64,000 bases of DNA from CBFFRJ01 sp963530515 (GTDB taxonomy: Bacteria; Pseudomonadota; Gammaproteobacteria; Enterobacterales; Enterobacteriaceae). The notes under the pieces are model-generated. The model was not told the DNA's origin and did no database searches. It saw nothing but the letters and a program-made list of their open reading frames with translations. Location of the stretch: the NCBI GenBank assembly GCA_963530515.1, contig CAUSEC010000020.1, positions 41,315 to 105,314 of the forward strand. Direction: 5' to 3'. The position numbers and the translations under genes are program-made. Numbering within the stretch: the first letter of the stretch is position 1; every line of letters begins with the position of its first letter. Positions 26,639 through 35,310 of this stretch are shown piece after piece.

Positions 26639-26665
26639 TTGATTCCCTGTTGACGATGAAGAACG

Positions 26666-27607
26666 TTAAACAACCGGGGTGAGCAGCTTACCTTCGCTGA
26701 AGTAGTGAACAAGGTTATCAATAGTCAGGTCAGCCATGGCCTGGCGGGTTTCTGCGGTGTTACTGGCGATATGCGGCAGCAGGACCACGTTTTTCAGTTC
26801 CATTAATGCCGCCGGGATGTGTGGCTCTTTTTCGAACACATCCAGGCCCGCGCCACGCAGTTTACCTTCCTGCAGCACCGCGATCAGTGCGTCGGTATCA
26901 ACCACCGTCCCGCGCGCAATGTTCACCAGGATGCCGTCTGGCCCCAGGGCTTCCAGCACCTCACGGTTAATGATGTGGTGTGTTTGTGCGCCGCCTGGCA
27001 GCGTCAGCACGAGGAAATCAACGGCTTTTGCCAGCTCAACGAGCGAGGTATGGCGCGTCCACGCGGCATTCTGCACTTCGTTCGGGCTGAAATAGTGAAT
27101 CGACATATTGAACGCCGCCGCGCGGTTTGCCACTTCATGGCCAATGTTGCCCATGCCGACGATACCGCAGCGTTTGCCAGTCATCTTCCACGCGCCTTCA
27201 AACTGGGCGGTTTCCCATGCGCCGGAACGGGCAAAGCTGTCGGCGGCACAAATCTTACGTGAGACGGCGAGCATCAGCGCGAGGCCGGTATCGGCCACAC
27301 ATTCGTTCAGCACGCGTGGGGTGTTGCTGACTTTAATGCCGAGACGGCGACAGGTGTCGAGGTCGGTGGCATCCACGCCCACGCCGAAACCGCTGATGAC
27401 TTCCAGTGCAGGTAATTGTTCAATCAGATCTTTTTTAATGCCTTTTGCCGCACGGGTCAGCGCGCCACGGATGGAATGCGCATGTTCACGCAGAAATGAT
27501 TCCGGGTCCTGCAACCAGTATTTATGCACAGCAAAATGCTGTTCAAGAACATCGATCATCGCCTGTGGAATTTCAGTGATGACAAGAATCTCAGGTTTGC
27601 TGCTCAT
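26666..27607 (-). CDS. D-2-hydroxyacid dehydrogenase
   Basis: This is an NAD(P)-dependent D-2-hydroxyacid dehydrogenase of 313 residues that would interconvert a 2-keto acid and a D-2-hydroxy acid. The NAD-binding site is GIVGMGNIG in the middle; the catalytic Arg lies in VNIARGTVVD, the Glu in FEKEPHIP and the His in LLPHIASNTAE. Sequence style is near glyoxylate/hydroxypyruvate reductases, but the substrate cannot be told. The start at 27607 is chosen because AAAGGA lies upstream and the product starts MSSKPEILVI; the longer frame is not plausible. K-12 has no gene here between proY and malZ. No regulator or pathway gene is adjacent. Confidence 0.88.
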   Translation of the reverse strand: MSSKPEILVITEIPQAMIDVLEQHFAVHKYWLQDPESFLREHAHSIRGALTRAAKGIKKDLIEQLPALEVISGFGVGVDATDLDTCRRLGIKVSNTPRVLNECVADTGLALMLAVSRKICAADSFARSGAWETAQFEGAWKMTGKRCGIVGMGNIGHEVANRAAAFNMSIHYFSPNEVQNAAWTRHTSLVELAKAVDFLVLTLPGGAQTHHIINREVLEALGPDGILVNIARGTVVDTDALIAVLQEGKLRGAGLDVFEKEPHIPAALMELKNVVLLPHIASNTAETRQAMADLTIDNLVHYFSEGKLLTPVV

Positions 27608-27749
27608 TCTAAATCCTTTATCGCGCGAGGGTTTCACACAGTATAAAAACAGCGCCGAAGGGAGACTTCGGGCAATCGCACGAACCCAACTTGAAAATAC
27701 TCGCGCATATGCCCGGTGAAAATCCCACCCGATCACATCTGTCTGTGAG

Positions 27750-27784
27750 AAAAAATGCCAGGGCGCTCATTTCTGCGCCCTGGC
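27750..27784 (-). terminator. Leftward intrinsic terminator upstream of malZ
   Basis: GCCAGGGCGC at 27757-27766 pairs perfectly with GCGCCCTGGC at 27775-27784. Read on the minus strand it is followed by ATTTTTT (27750-27756 complement). No annotated minus-strand gene lies just upstream; malZ runs the other way. On the plus strand there is no T-run. Confidence 0.72.
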
Positions 27785-27872
27785 TCTCAACCCCATAAAA
27801 AAGCAGAAAAGATGAGTTTGCCCGTCTACATTTGTGCAAGAGTGACGCCATTTTTGACGAAGGGGAAAGTCG

Positions 27873-29690
27873 ATGTTGCAAGCCTGGCATTTGCCTGTCG
27901 CGCCGTTTGTGAAGCAGAACAAAGACCAACTGGTCATTACACTCTGGCTAACCGGAAGTAAGCTCCCGACCCGCGTCACGCTTCGGGCAGATATCGATAA
28001 CGAAGAGACGTCGCTGGTCATGCGCCGGGTGCGTGCTGCACCAAAACCAGGCGTGACGGCCTGGCGGGCAACGCTCTCGCTCCAGAGCGGCCAGCCCCGT
28101 CGTCGCTACAGCTTTAAGCTGCTGTGGGAAGACAGGCAGCTGTGGTTTACGCCGCAGGGCTTCAACCGTTTTCCTCCGGCACGGCTTGAGCAGTTTGCCG
28201 TGGACTACCCGGATGACGGTCCGCAGTGGGTTGCCGAGCAGGTGTTTTATCAGATCTTCCCGGATCGCTTTGCCCGCAGTGAGCAAAACAACGATCGGCA
28301 GGGCGAGGTCTATTTTCATCACGCGGCACAACAAGAGATCGTGCTGCGCGACTGGGACGAGCCGCTGACCGCAGACGCGGGCGGCTCCACGTTTTATGGC
28401 GGATGCCTGGATGGCATCAGCGAAAAGCTGCCGTGGTTGCGCAAGCTTGGCGTGACGGCGCTCTACCTGAACCCAATTTTTGTCGCCCCCAGCGTGCACA
28501 AATACGACACCGAAGATTATCGCCGGGTCGATCCGCGTTTCGGCGGCGATCAGGCGCTGTTTCGCCTGCGCCGGAACACCCACAAGCTGGGCATGCGCTT
28601 AATTCTCGACGGTGTGTTCAATCACAGTGGCGACTCCCACGCCTGGTTTGACAGGCACAATCGCGGCACCACCGGGGCGTGCCATAACCCGGCGTCCACC
28701 TGGCGTGAATGGTACAGTTTTCACGATGACGGGCGTGCTCGCGACTGGTTAGGCTACGCCAGCCTGCCCAAGCTGGATTACCAGGCGCAAACGCTGGTGG
28801 AGGAGATTTATCAGGGCGAGGACAGCATTGTTCGTCACTGGCTAAAAGCCCCGTGGAATATGGACGGCTGGCGTCTTGATGTGGTGCATATGCTCGGTGA
28901 AGCCGGCGGAGCGCGGAACAATTTGCAGCACGTTGCAGGCATCGCGAAGGCGGCTAAAGAGACACAACCGCAGGCTTACATCGTGGGGGAGCATTTTGGC
29001 GATGCACGCCAGTGGTTGCAGGCGGATGTGGAAGATGCCGCCATGAACTACCGGGGTTTCACCTTCCCGGTATGGGCGTTCCTGGCGAACACCGATATTT
29101 CGATGGACCCACAGCGTATTGACGCCCAGACCTGTATGGCCTGGATGGACAACTACCGCGCCGGGTTATCGCATCAGCAGCAAATCCGAATGTTTAATCA
29201 GCTCGACAGCCATGACACCCCGCGTTTTAAAACCGTGCTGGGTAAAGATGTGGCGCGCCTGCCGCTGGCGGTCGTCTGGCTGTTTACCTGGCCCGGCGTC
29301 CCCTGCATTTACTACGGTGACGAAGTGGGGCTGGATGGGGCTAACGATCCTTTCTGTCGCAAGCCTTTCCCGTGGGATAAAAGCAAACAGGACAGCAACC
29401 TGCTGGCGCTTTATCAGCGGATGACCCGGCTTCGTCGGCGCAGCCAGGCGCTGTGCTACGGCGGCTGTGAGGTGGTCTATGCCGAGGAGAATGTGGTGGT
29501 GTTCCTGCGCGTCTGGCAGCAGGAGCGGGTGCTGGTCGCCATCAACCGCGGCGAGCCCTGTGAAGTGGTGCTCGCCAATTCCCCGCTGCTGGATGCCAAA
29601 GTGTGGCACTGCAAAGAGGGCAAAGGCACGCTTTCGGATGATGTGCTGTCGCTCCCGGCGCTCTCCGCGACGGTCTGGCAGGGGAATTAA
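27873..29690 (+). CDS. malZ: Maltodextrin glucosidase MalZ
   Basis: MalZ is a cytosolic glycoside hydrolase family 13 enzyme that removes glucose from the reducing end of maltodextrins. The 605-residue protein has an N-terminal non-catalytic domain (about 1-115), then the (beta/alpha)8 barrel with regions DGVFNHSGDSH, GWRLDVVHML (nucleophile Asp), YIVGEHFGD (acid Glu) and NQLDSHDTPRF. There is no signal peptide. AAGGGGAAAG precedes the ATG. MalT control is expected from E. coli; only weak MalT-box-like words were seen upstream (a complement of GGGGTTGAG at 27786-27794). Confidence 0.97.
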   Translation: MLQAWHLPVAPFVKQNKDQLVITLWLTGSKLPTRVTLRADIDNEETSLVMRRVRAAPKPGVTAWRATLSLQSGQPRRRYSFKLLWEDRQLWFTPQGFNRFPPARLEQFAVDYPDDGPQWVAEQVFYQIFPDRFARSEQNNDRQGEVYFHHAAQQEIVLRDWDEPLTADAGGSTFYGGCLDGISEKLPWLRKLGVTALYLNPIFVAPSVHKYDTEDYRRVDPRFGGDQALFRLRRNTHKLGMRLILDGVFNHSGDSHAWFDRHNRGTTGACHNPASTWREWYSFHDDGRARDWLGYASLPKLDYQAQTLVEEIYQGEDSIVRHWLKAPWNMDGWRLDVVHMLGEAGGARNNLQHVAGIAKAAKETQPQAYIVGEHFGDARQWLQADVEDAAMNYRGFTFPVWAFLANTDISMDPQRIDAQTCMAWMDNYRAGLSHQQQIRMFNQLDSHDTPRFKTVLGKDVARLPLAVVWLFTWPGVPCIYYGDEVGLDGANDPFCRKPFPWDKSKQDSNLLALYQRMTRLRRRSQALCYGGCEVVYAEENVVVFLRVWQQERVLVAINRGEPCEVVLANSPLLDAKVWHCKEGKGTLSDDVLSLPALSATVWQGN

Positions 29691-29733
29691 CGAAGTCTGC
29701 AACCGACAATCCTGAAAAATCCAGATGTGGGTC

Positions 29734-29777
29734 TATAAGTTATAGATTATACTTGCGATTATAATTTGTAACTTATA
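29734..29777. promoter_or_regulatory. Inverted repeat and -10 upstream of the toxin-antitoxin pair
   Basis: TATAAGTTA at 29734-29742 is mirrored by TAACTTATA at 29769-29777, and TATAAT lies at 29760-29765 between the arms. Toxin-antitoxin operons of this type are usually autorepressed at such dyads by the antitoxin. The whole segment is much more AT-rich than its neighbours. Confidence 0.5.
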
Positions 29778-29822
29778 CCCGGGAAGACACGTTAAGGATT
29801 TTATTATTTAAAGGATTAAATA

Positions 29823-30173
29823 ATGCGATGGATTGTCGTTTTCAGCAGCGTGTTTGAGGCGTGGTTTCTCGAACAGAATGAAGGATTGCAGGAGAAGATT
29901 TTAGCGGATTTGCTGCGCTTACAATCATTTGGCCCTTCTCTTTCAAGACCTTATGCCGATACCCTATATGGCTCTCGCTACAACAATATGAAAGAGCTAC
30001 GTATTCAATATTCAGGTAGTCCGGTACGTGCTTTTTTCGCGTTTGACCCATTGCGGCGCGCCATTGTGCTATGTGCTGGTAACAAAGCCAATGACAAACG
30101 CTTTTATGAAAAAATGGTACAGCTTGCTGACGAGACTTACTCAGAGCATCTTTCCAGACTGGAGGACAAATGA
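29823..30173 (+). CDS. RelE/HigB-type toxin (Gp49-like)
   Basis: This is a 116-residue protein of the phage-derived Gp49-like/HigB family (DUF891 type) in the RelE/ParE superfamily. Such toxins usually cleave mRNA at the ribosome. Visible are MRWIVVFSSVFEAWF at the N terminus, the KELRIQYSGSPVRAFFAFDP beta-strand core and a GNKANDKRFYEKM basic segment. It lies first in the operon and overlaps the XRE antitoxin by 4 bases, the order of HigBA-type modules. No transposase or phage gene is beside it. The exact target is not known. Confidence 0.8.
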   Translation: MRWIVVFSSVFEAWFLEQNEGLQEKILADLLRLQSFGPSLSRPYADTLYGSRYNNMKELRIQYSGSPVRAFFAFDPLRRAIVLCAGNKANDKRFYEKMVQLADETYSEHLSRLEDK

Positions 30174-30469
30174 AAACGCTGGACGACATGATTAAGGCGC
30201 GTTCGCCAGAAAGCCAGACGCGTATCAAAGCAATGGCTGAAGAGATGATTCTTGAAACTGGCTTACAGATGATCAGGGAAGAACTTCAGTTATCGCAAAA
30301 GCGCGTTGCCGAAGCCATGGGAGTCAGCCAACCCGCGATCACCCAGCTGGAGCAGCGTGGTAATGAGTTGAAACTGGCCACGTTGAAACGATACATCGAA
30401 GCGATGGGGGGGAAATTAAGCCTTGATGTTGAGCTTCCGGGCGGGAAGCGGGTGGCGTTTCATCTCTGA
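30170..30469 (+). CDS. XRE-family antitoxin
   Basis: This is a 99-residue helix-turn-helix protein. The HTH runs over about 44-75 (LQLSQKRVAEAMGVSQPAIT), preceded by a helical N-terminal segment likely to contact the toxin. It ends with GGKLSLDVELPGGKRVAF, a C-terminal tail common in HigA-type antitoxins. The ATG at 30170 overlaps the toxin stop (ATGA), so the two are coupled. It probably neutralises the toxin and represses the operon at the upstream inverted repeat. Confidence 0.82.
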   Translation: MKTLDDMIKARSPESQTRIKAMAEEMILETGLQMIREELQLSQKRVAEAMGVSQPAITQLEQRGNELKLATLKRYIEAMGGKLSLDVELPGGKRVAFHL

Positions 30470-30556
30470 CAGAAAAGTGGGATAAGCGCAGCGGAATAGC
30501 GCAATTGTGGCAATGTGTGCCACAGTATACTCACGCCCTGAAACGAAGGTGAGATC

Positions 30557-33244
30557 ATGGATGAACTGGTGCTGTTAGCCTGTGTAGTGTTGTTTATGCT
30601 GGTGGTGGTGGTGCCCGCGCTGGCTGTTATTGCCTGGCGACGAAGCAATGCTGCGCAAAGCGAGCTGTCGCAGCTGCGACAGCGCGTGGCATCGCTTGAG
30701 CAACGCCTCACCGCGCAGCCGATAAATGAAGCCCCGGAGACGCCTGTTGAGGCACCTTCCGTTGCCCACATCTCCGTGGAGCCTGAACCGCTTTCTGAGT
30801 CGCAAAAACCGAGTGCAGTGGAGCCTCCTGCACCGGCTAACGTCTGGGCGAAAAGCGGGCATAAGGCGGCGAAGCCTGCCGCCATACCGGCACCTGTTGC
30901 TGCTGCGGCGAAGACCCCGAATCCTTTTGGCGGCATGACCACCTCACTGGTGCGCTGGTTTATGCAGGGCAACCCGCTGGCTAAGCTGGGGATTGTGCTG
31001 CTGTTCCTTGGCCTGGGGTTCCTGTTCCGTTACAGCGTTGAAAACTCACTCTTTCCGTTATCGTTACGCCTGGCCTTCGCGGCGCTGGGGGCGATGGCGC
31101 TGCTGTTTATCGGCTGGCGTTTACGACGCAAACAGCCGGTCTTTGCGCTGATTTTGCAGGGCGGTGCCACGGGCGCGCTCTACATGACGGTGTTTGGCGC
31201 TTTCCGGCTCTGGCAGATGTTGCCGATGACCCTGGCGTTCGGTCTGTTGCTGGTCATTTGTGCGGCAAGCGTAGGGCTGGCGGTGCTGCAACGCGCGCTG
31301 AGTCTGGCGATGCTGGCAAGCCTCGGGGGCTACGCCGCACCGCTGCTGCTCTCCACCGGCGGCGGCAGCCATATCGCGCTGTTCTCTTTCTATCTTTTGC
31401 TTTCCACTGGCATCCTGTTCATCAGCATCTGGCAGCACTGGCGTGAGCTGAATCTGCTGGGCATGCTGTTCACCTTTGGGGTGGCGGGTGTCTGGGGCCT
31501 TGCCGATTATCGGCCGGAATATTACCTGAGCTGCCAGCTGTTCCTGGTTGCGAACCTGATTATCTTTGGCGTGCTGAGTGTGGCGCTCTCATTGCGCGCG
31601 CAAAAACGTGGCGAGCGGATCGTGGATGGCGTGCTGTTGTTTGCGCCGCCGCTGATCGGTTTTGGGATGCAGTACGCCATTACGCAGCACCTGGCCTGGG
31701 GTCCGGCGTTGAGCGCGCTGGGTTTTGGCGCGTTTTACTTGTGCCTGGCCTATGCCGCGCTGAAGCGTTTTCCGGCAGCGGGCAAGCCCCTGGTGCTGGC
31801 GGCGCTGGCGCTGGGCGGTGCGTTTGCCACGCTGGCCATCCCGCTGGCGCTCTCTGCGCGCTGGACGGCCATGGCCTGGGCGCTTGAAGGATTGGGCATC
31901 CTGTGGCTGGGCGTAATGCAGGGGCAACGCCGCATGAGTTACAGCGGTACCGGGCTGCTGGTGCTGGCGCTCGGTAGTGCGGTTTGGGCGCTGACGCACA
32001 CCCTGACGGCACTCTCCCTGCTGGTGATTTTCACCGTGCTCAGCGCCACCTGGCTTGTTGCTGCCTGGCTCTGGCGCGGCATTCAGTTTATTGGCAGCCG
32101 GGCCCTGCTGGCGGGGGGCATTGCGTTCTGGCTGGTCGCATTGTGGGGGTTGTCCTGGCTTGCACAGCCGTTGGGCGTTGAAGAGGCGTTTGGCTTGCTC
32201 GCGTTGACGGGGGTGTCGGTATGGGCCTGGCGTGCTGCCAGTCAGCGTCTGGAATGGCCGGAACTGCGTGTTGCCGTATGGCTGCTGTGGCCTGTCATGC
32301 TGGTCATCTTGTTCTGGCAACTGGCGAACGATTCACATCTGCTGGCTGCAGGCTGGCAGAATCTTGCCTGGTGTGTTGCGCTGCCGTCTGCGCTGCTGCT
32401 GTTGCGCCGCGAAGAAAACGACGCGTCATCCAGGATGCTTTCCCGGATACTGCACCTCTCGCTGGCGTGGATGCTGCTGCTGGCGGTAGGGGCAGAGCTT
32501 TACTGGTTTGTCGATGAGCTTCCCTGGGGGATGGATACCTGGCGCAGCGGCCTGCTGATGGCGGCGGGCGGTGGCATTGTTCTGCTCACCCTTGCCGGGA
32601 TCCGTCGTGCCGTCTGGCCGCTTCGTGTGTGGCCTCAGCTTTATGGCACCCTGGCGTTACTGCCGCTGCTGCCGGTGCTTATTTTCCTGCTGGTGGTGAC
32701 GAATGTGCAGGATGCCCGTGTCATTCATACGCTTTATCTGCCGGTCATTAATCCGCTGGAAGAAGGGGCTGGTTTTGCCCTGCTGGGATTGTGGGCCTGG
32801 TCGCGCGCCAGTGCCTCTTACTTAACGCGCTACACCTTCTGGTCACCGCGCGTTATCCCGGCGGTTTTGGCAGGATTGAGCTTCTGGTGGCTTAACGGAC
32901 TGCTGCTGCGCGCGCTGGCCAACTATGCTGGCGTGGACTGGAACATTGAGGCGCTCTGGCATTCCCGCTTAATCCAGACGACCTTTGCCCTGTTCTGGAT
33001 GCTGGGAGCGCTGGTGGTGATGCTGATGGCAAACCGCCGTGGTTCGCGACGTGAATGGCTATGTGGTGCTGCGCTGCTGGGCGTGGTGATTATCAAATTG
33101 ATGTTGGTGGACAGTGCGGGTGGTGGTGGACTGGCGCGGGCGGTGGCCTTCATTGGCGTCGCGGTGCTGGTGCTGATTGTGGGCTATTTCTCGCCGCTCC
33201 CTCCGAAAGAGACAAAAGCATTCAGTGAGGAAGAAAAACCATGA
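30557..33244 (+). CDS. DUF2339 polytopic membrane protein
   Basis: This is a very large inner-membrane protein of unknown function, 895 residues, DUF2339 family. An N-terminal helix (about 5-28) is followed by a short coiled-coil segment (SELSQLRQRVASLEQRL) and a Pro/Ala-rich linker (about 60-125). The rest, from about residue 135, is a long series of hydrophobic helices (roughly twenty or more) separated by very short loops. No catalytic motif is recognised. The ATG at 30557 has GAAGGTGAG upstream. It overlaps the DUF3999 gene by 4 bases, and the two families are known to occur together. K-12 has no counterpart between malZ and acpH. Confidence 0.82.
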   Translation: MDELVLLACVVLFMLVVVVPALAVIAWRRSNAAQSELSQLRQRVASLEQRLTAQPINEAPETPVEAPSVAHISVEPEPLSESQKPSAVEPPAPANVWAKSGHKAAKPAAIPAPVAAAAKTPNPFGGMTTSLVRWFMQGNPLAKLGIVLLFLGLGFLFRYSVENSLFPLSLRLAFAALGAMALLFIGWRLRRKQPVFALILQGGATGALYMTVFGAFRLWQMLPMTLAFGLLLVICAASVGLAVLQRALSLAMLASLGGYAAPLLLSTGGGSHIALFSFYLLLSTGILFISIWQHWRELNLLGMLFTFGVAGVWGLADYRPEYYLSCQLFLVANLIIFGVLSVALSLRAQKRGERIVDGVLLFAPPLIGFGMQYAITQHLAWGPALSALGFGAFYLCLAYAALKRFPAAGKPLVLAALALGGAFATLAIPLALSARWTAMAWALEGLGILWLGVMQGQRRMSYSGTGLLVLALGSAVWALTHTLTALSLLVIFTVLSATWLVAAWLWRGIQFIGSRALLAGGIAFWLVALWGLSWLAQPLGVEEAFGLLALTGVSVWAWRAASQRLEWPELRVAVWLLWPVMLVILFWQLANDSHLLAAGWQNLAWCVALPSALLLLRREENDASSRMLSRILHLSLAWMLLLAVGAELYWFVDELPWGMDTWRSGLLMAAGGGIVLLTLAGIRRAVWPLRVWPQLYGTLALLPLLPVLIFLLVVTNVQDARVIHTLYLPVINPLEEGAGFALLGLWAWSRASASYLTRYTFWSPRVIPAVLAGLSFWWLNGLLLRALANYAGVDWNIEALWHSRLIQTTFALFWMLGALVVMLMANRRGSRREWLCGAALLGVVIIKLMLVDSAGGGGLARAVAFIGVAVLVLIVGYFSPLPPKETKAFSEEEKP

Positions 33245-34635
33245 AATGGATGAGATATGTCGCCATCGGCGCACTCCTCAGCGTGGCATCAAGCGGATTT
33301 GCCCGTGACGAAGCGCCCGAGACGCCACAGGATTATGGCTGGGGCAGGGCGCTTTCCACTACTGAGGATTCGCCCTGGTATCGCGTGAACCTGCCTGCTG
33401 AGGTCTATCAACAAAGTGCATGGCCCGATTTACGCGATGTGCGGGTGTTTAACCACCAGGGTGAACGCGTGCCTTTCTCCCTCGAAAAACAGAAAGCGGC
33501 ACCGACCCAGGCAAAGATTACTGAACTGCGCATTTTCCCGCTTTCCACCTCACCTGTTGAGCCGGTGAACAGCGACGATGCTCAGGGCGGGCGCGTCTGG
33601 TTGCGTTCGCCCAACGGCTATGAAATCAAGCTGGAAGGGGAGCGTCTTGAAGGTGTCGGCAAAAGCTATCTGCTGGCGCTGCCGGACAACACCGCTGAGG
33701 CGATCAGCGTTTCGCAGCTGCAACTGGGCTGGGATAAACCGGCGGTGAACTGGCAGGGTAAAGCCTCGCTCTATTTCAGTACCGACATGCGCGAGTGGGG
33801 GCTGTTGCAAAAAGACGCCCCGTTGATGGACATCGCCAGCGGCAGCGATCGTCTTGCTCTGGATAAAATCAGCACGTCACTCACCATGTCGACGGACGGC
33901 CCGCGCTATCTGCTGGTGGTGTTTGATACCCCTGAGCTGCCGATAGCGCTGACTCAGGCCACTGTCGTTGAAAATACCTCGCAGGATATTGCCGCCAGCA
34001 TCAATCTGCCTGGCTGGGCGAACCGGGTTTCTGCCGACGAGGCGCAATATCAGTGGTCGCAGCCGCAGTCGCTGACTGCACTTTCCGTCAGGCTGGATCA
34101 GGACGGCGTGCTGCCGGTAGAGCTGTCCTGGCGCGCCACCGCAGACGGAAAATGGCAGCCGCTCACCAAAGAGGTACTCTTCCATCTCAACGATCAGGTA
34201 TCGGACGATATTGCCATTCCTGGTCACCTGGTACAGGGGATTCGCCTGACGACGGTTAATGCGCACCTTCCTGATGCCCTGCCGCAGGTGTCGGGGCTGC
34301 GCGAAAGTCAGAGCCTGATTTTCAATGCCCAGGGCAATGGACCCTTTATTCTGGCCTGGGGAAACAAAGCAGCAACCCCTGCTGCCCTGCCGCTCGATGG
34401 CCTGATTCCTGCCGGGCTTCGCCAGCAGCATACGCCGGAAACCTTGCCGGATGCGGTGGCGCACGAGCGGGTGAAGCTGGGTGGCGAGTCGCGCCTGAGT
34501 GCGGTGTCCCCTGCCGAACGGCAAAGTCAGTGGCAGACTTTTTTAGTCTGGGGTGTGCTGGTGATTGGCGTGCTGGCGTTAGTCTGGATGGCACTGCGAA
34601 TCTGGCGCGACATCCAGAAAGATAACGCTGCCTGA
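33241..34635 (+). CDS. DUF3999 exported, membrane-anchored protein
   Basis: This is a 464-residue protein of the DUF3999 family with unknown function. The signal peptide is about residues 1-22 (AIGALLSVASSGFA). A large periplasmic, beta-rich region of about 400 residues follows, and a single C-terminal helix (VWGVLVIGVLALVWMALRIW) near 440-458 would anchor it in the inner membrane with a short basic cytosolic tail. The ATG lies inside the DUF2339 stop (ATGA overlap), so the two should be made together and may form a complex. It converges on acpH. Confidence 0.82.
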   Translation: MKWMRYVAIGALLSVASSGFARDEAPETPQDYGWGRALSTTEDSPWYRVNLPAEVYQQSAWPDLRDVRVFNHQGERVPFSLEKQKAAPTQAKITELRIFPLSTSPVEPVNSDDAQGGRVWLRSPNGYEIKLEGERLEGVGKSYLLALPDNTAEAISVSQLQLGWDKPAVNWQGKASLYFSTDMREWGLLQKDAPLMDIASGSDRLALDKISTSLTMSTDGPRYLLVVFDTPELPIALTQATVVENTSQDIAASINLPGWANRVSADEAQYQWSQPQSLTALSVRLDQDGVLPVELSWRATADGKWQPLTKEVLFHLNDQVSDDIAIPGHLVQGIRLTTVNAHLPDALPQVSGLRESQSLIFNAQGNGPFILAWGNKAATPAALPLDGLIPAGLRQQHTPETLPDAVAHERVKLGGESRLSAVSPAERQSQWQTFLVWGVLVIGVLALVWMALRIWRDIQKDNAA

Positions 34636-34636
34636 G

Positions 34637-35218
34637 TTACAGCGTCTGCGCTTTTGCCTGCGCCATCATGCGCGGGTAAAACTGCCAGAATTGTTGTTCC
34701 AGTGCCGCGTAGTGGGTATCCAGGTCCTGCCAGGAGTCGCGCAAAGCGTCGAGCTTAGGCCGACGACTGGCCATTCCGTTCAGGACGCGCTGAATAAAAT
34801 CCATCTCGCCGTAACGCTCAAGCCAGCGCTCAGACCACAAGTAATCATTGAGATTCACAAAGCGCGGCGGGGCGTCTGGCAGGATGCCGCTGACCTCGCG
34901 ATGGGCGTAGACCACAAACTCCGTAAGCGGCATGTGGGGGGCAATTTCTGCCCAGTGCCGGGAGAGGAAATGATCCCACATCACGTCGAGCGTAATCGGC
35001 GCAACGCGGCGGGTTTCCGGGCGGAACCACTGACGTGCCTCTTTCACTTCCGGCAGATTATCGGTCAACACGTCAATGCGACGATGCATATGAATGCCCG
35101 CGACCACGTCGGCAGGGTAGAGCGTGTCAGGGTTACCGCGAACAAAATCAGCCAGTAAATTGCCAGGCAGCGAGCTGTTGGCAAGATGAGCCAGGTGCAG
35201 GTGAGCCAGAAAATTCAT
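34637..35218 (-). CDS. acpH: Acyl carrier protein phosphodiesterase
   Basis: AcpH removes the phosphopantetheine group from holo-acyl carrier protein to give apo-ACP. The 193-residue protein begins MNFLAHLHLAHLANSSLPGN and has the HD-domain-like pattern of the family (GNLLADFVRG, GIHMHRRID with likely metal-binding His/Asp, DVMWDHFLS). Length matches E. coli AcpH (YajB). It is divergent from queA and converges with the DUF3999 gene, the stop codons being one base apart. Confidence 0.94.
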   Translation of the reverse strand: MNFLAHLHLAHLANSSLPGNLLADFVRGNPDTLYPADVVAGIHMHRRIDVLTDNLPEVKEARQWFRPETRRVAPITLDVMWDHFLSRHWAEIAPHMPLTEFVVYAHREVSGILPDAPPRFVNLNDYLWSERWLERYGEMDFIQRVLNGMASRRPKLDALRDSWQDLDTHYAALEQQFWQFYPRMMAQAKAQTL

Positions 35219-35310
35219 TCTTATATAGGTTCCAAAAGTCGCTATCAGTTGCAGCGAGAGGGCGTGGGCACTAGACTACCCGCCTCTTAATTATGTCTCG
35301 AGTTAGTGTC

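Noticed and set aside
27786..27816. MalT boxes upstream of malZ
   Set aside because: Only weak partial matches were seen, and their spacing is unconvincing.
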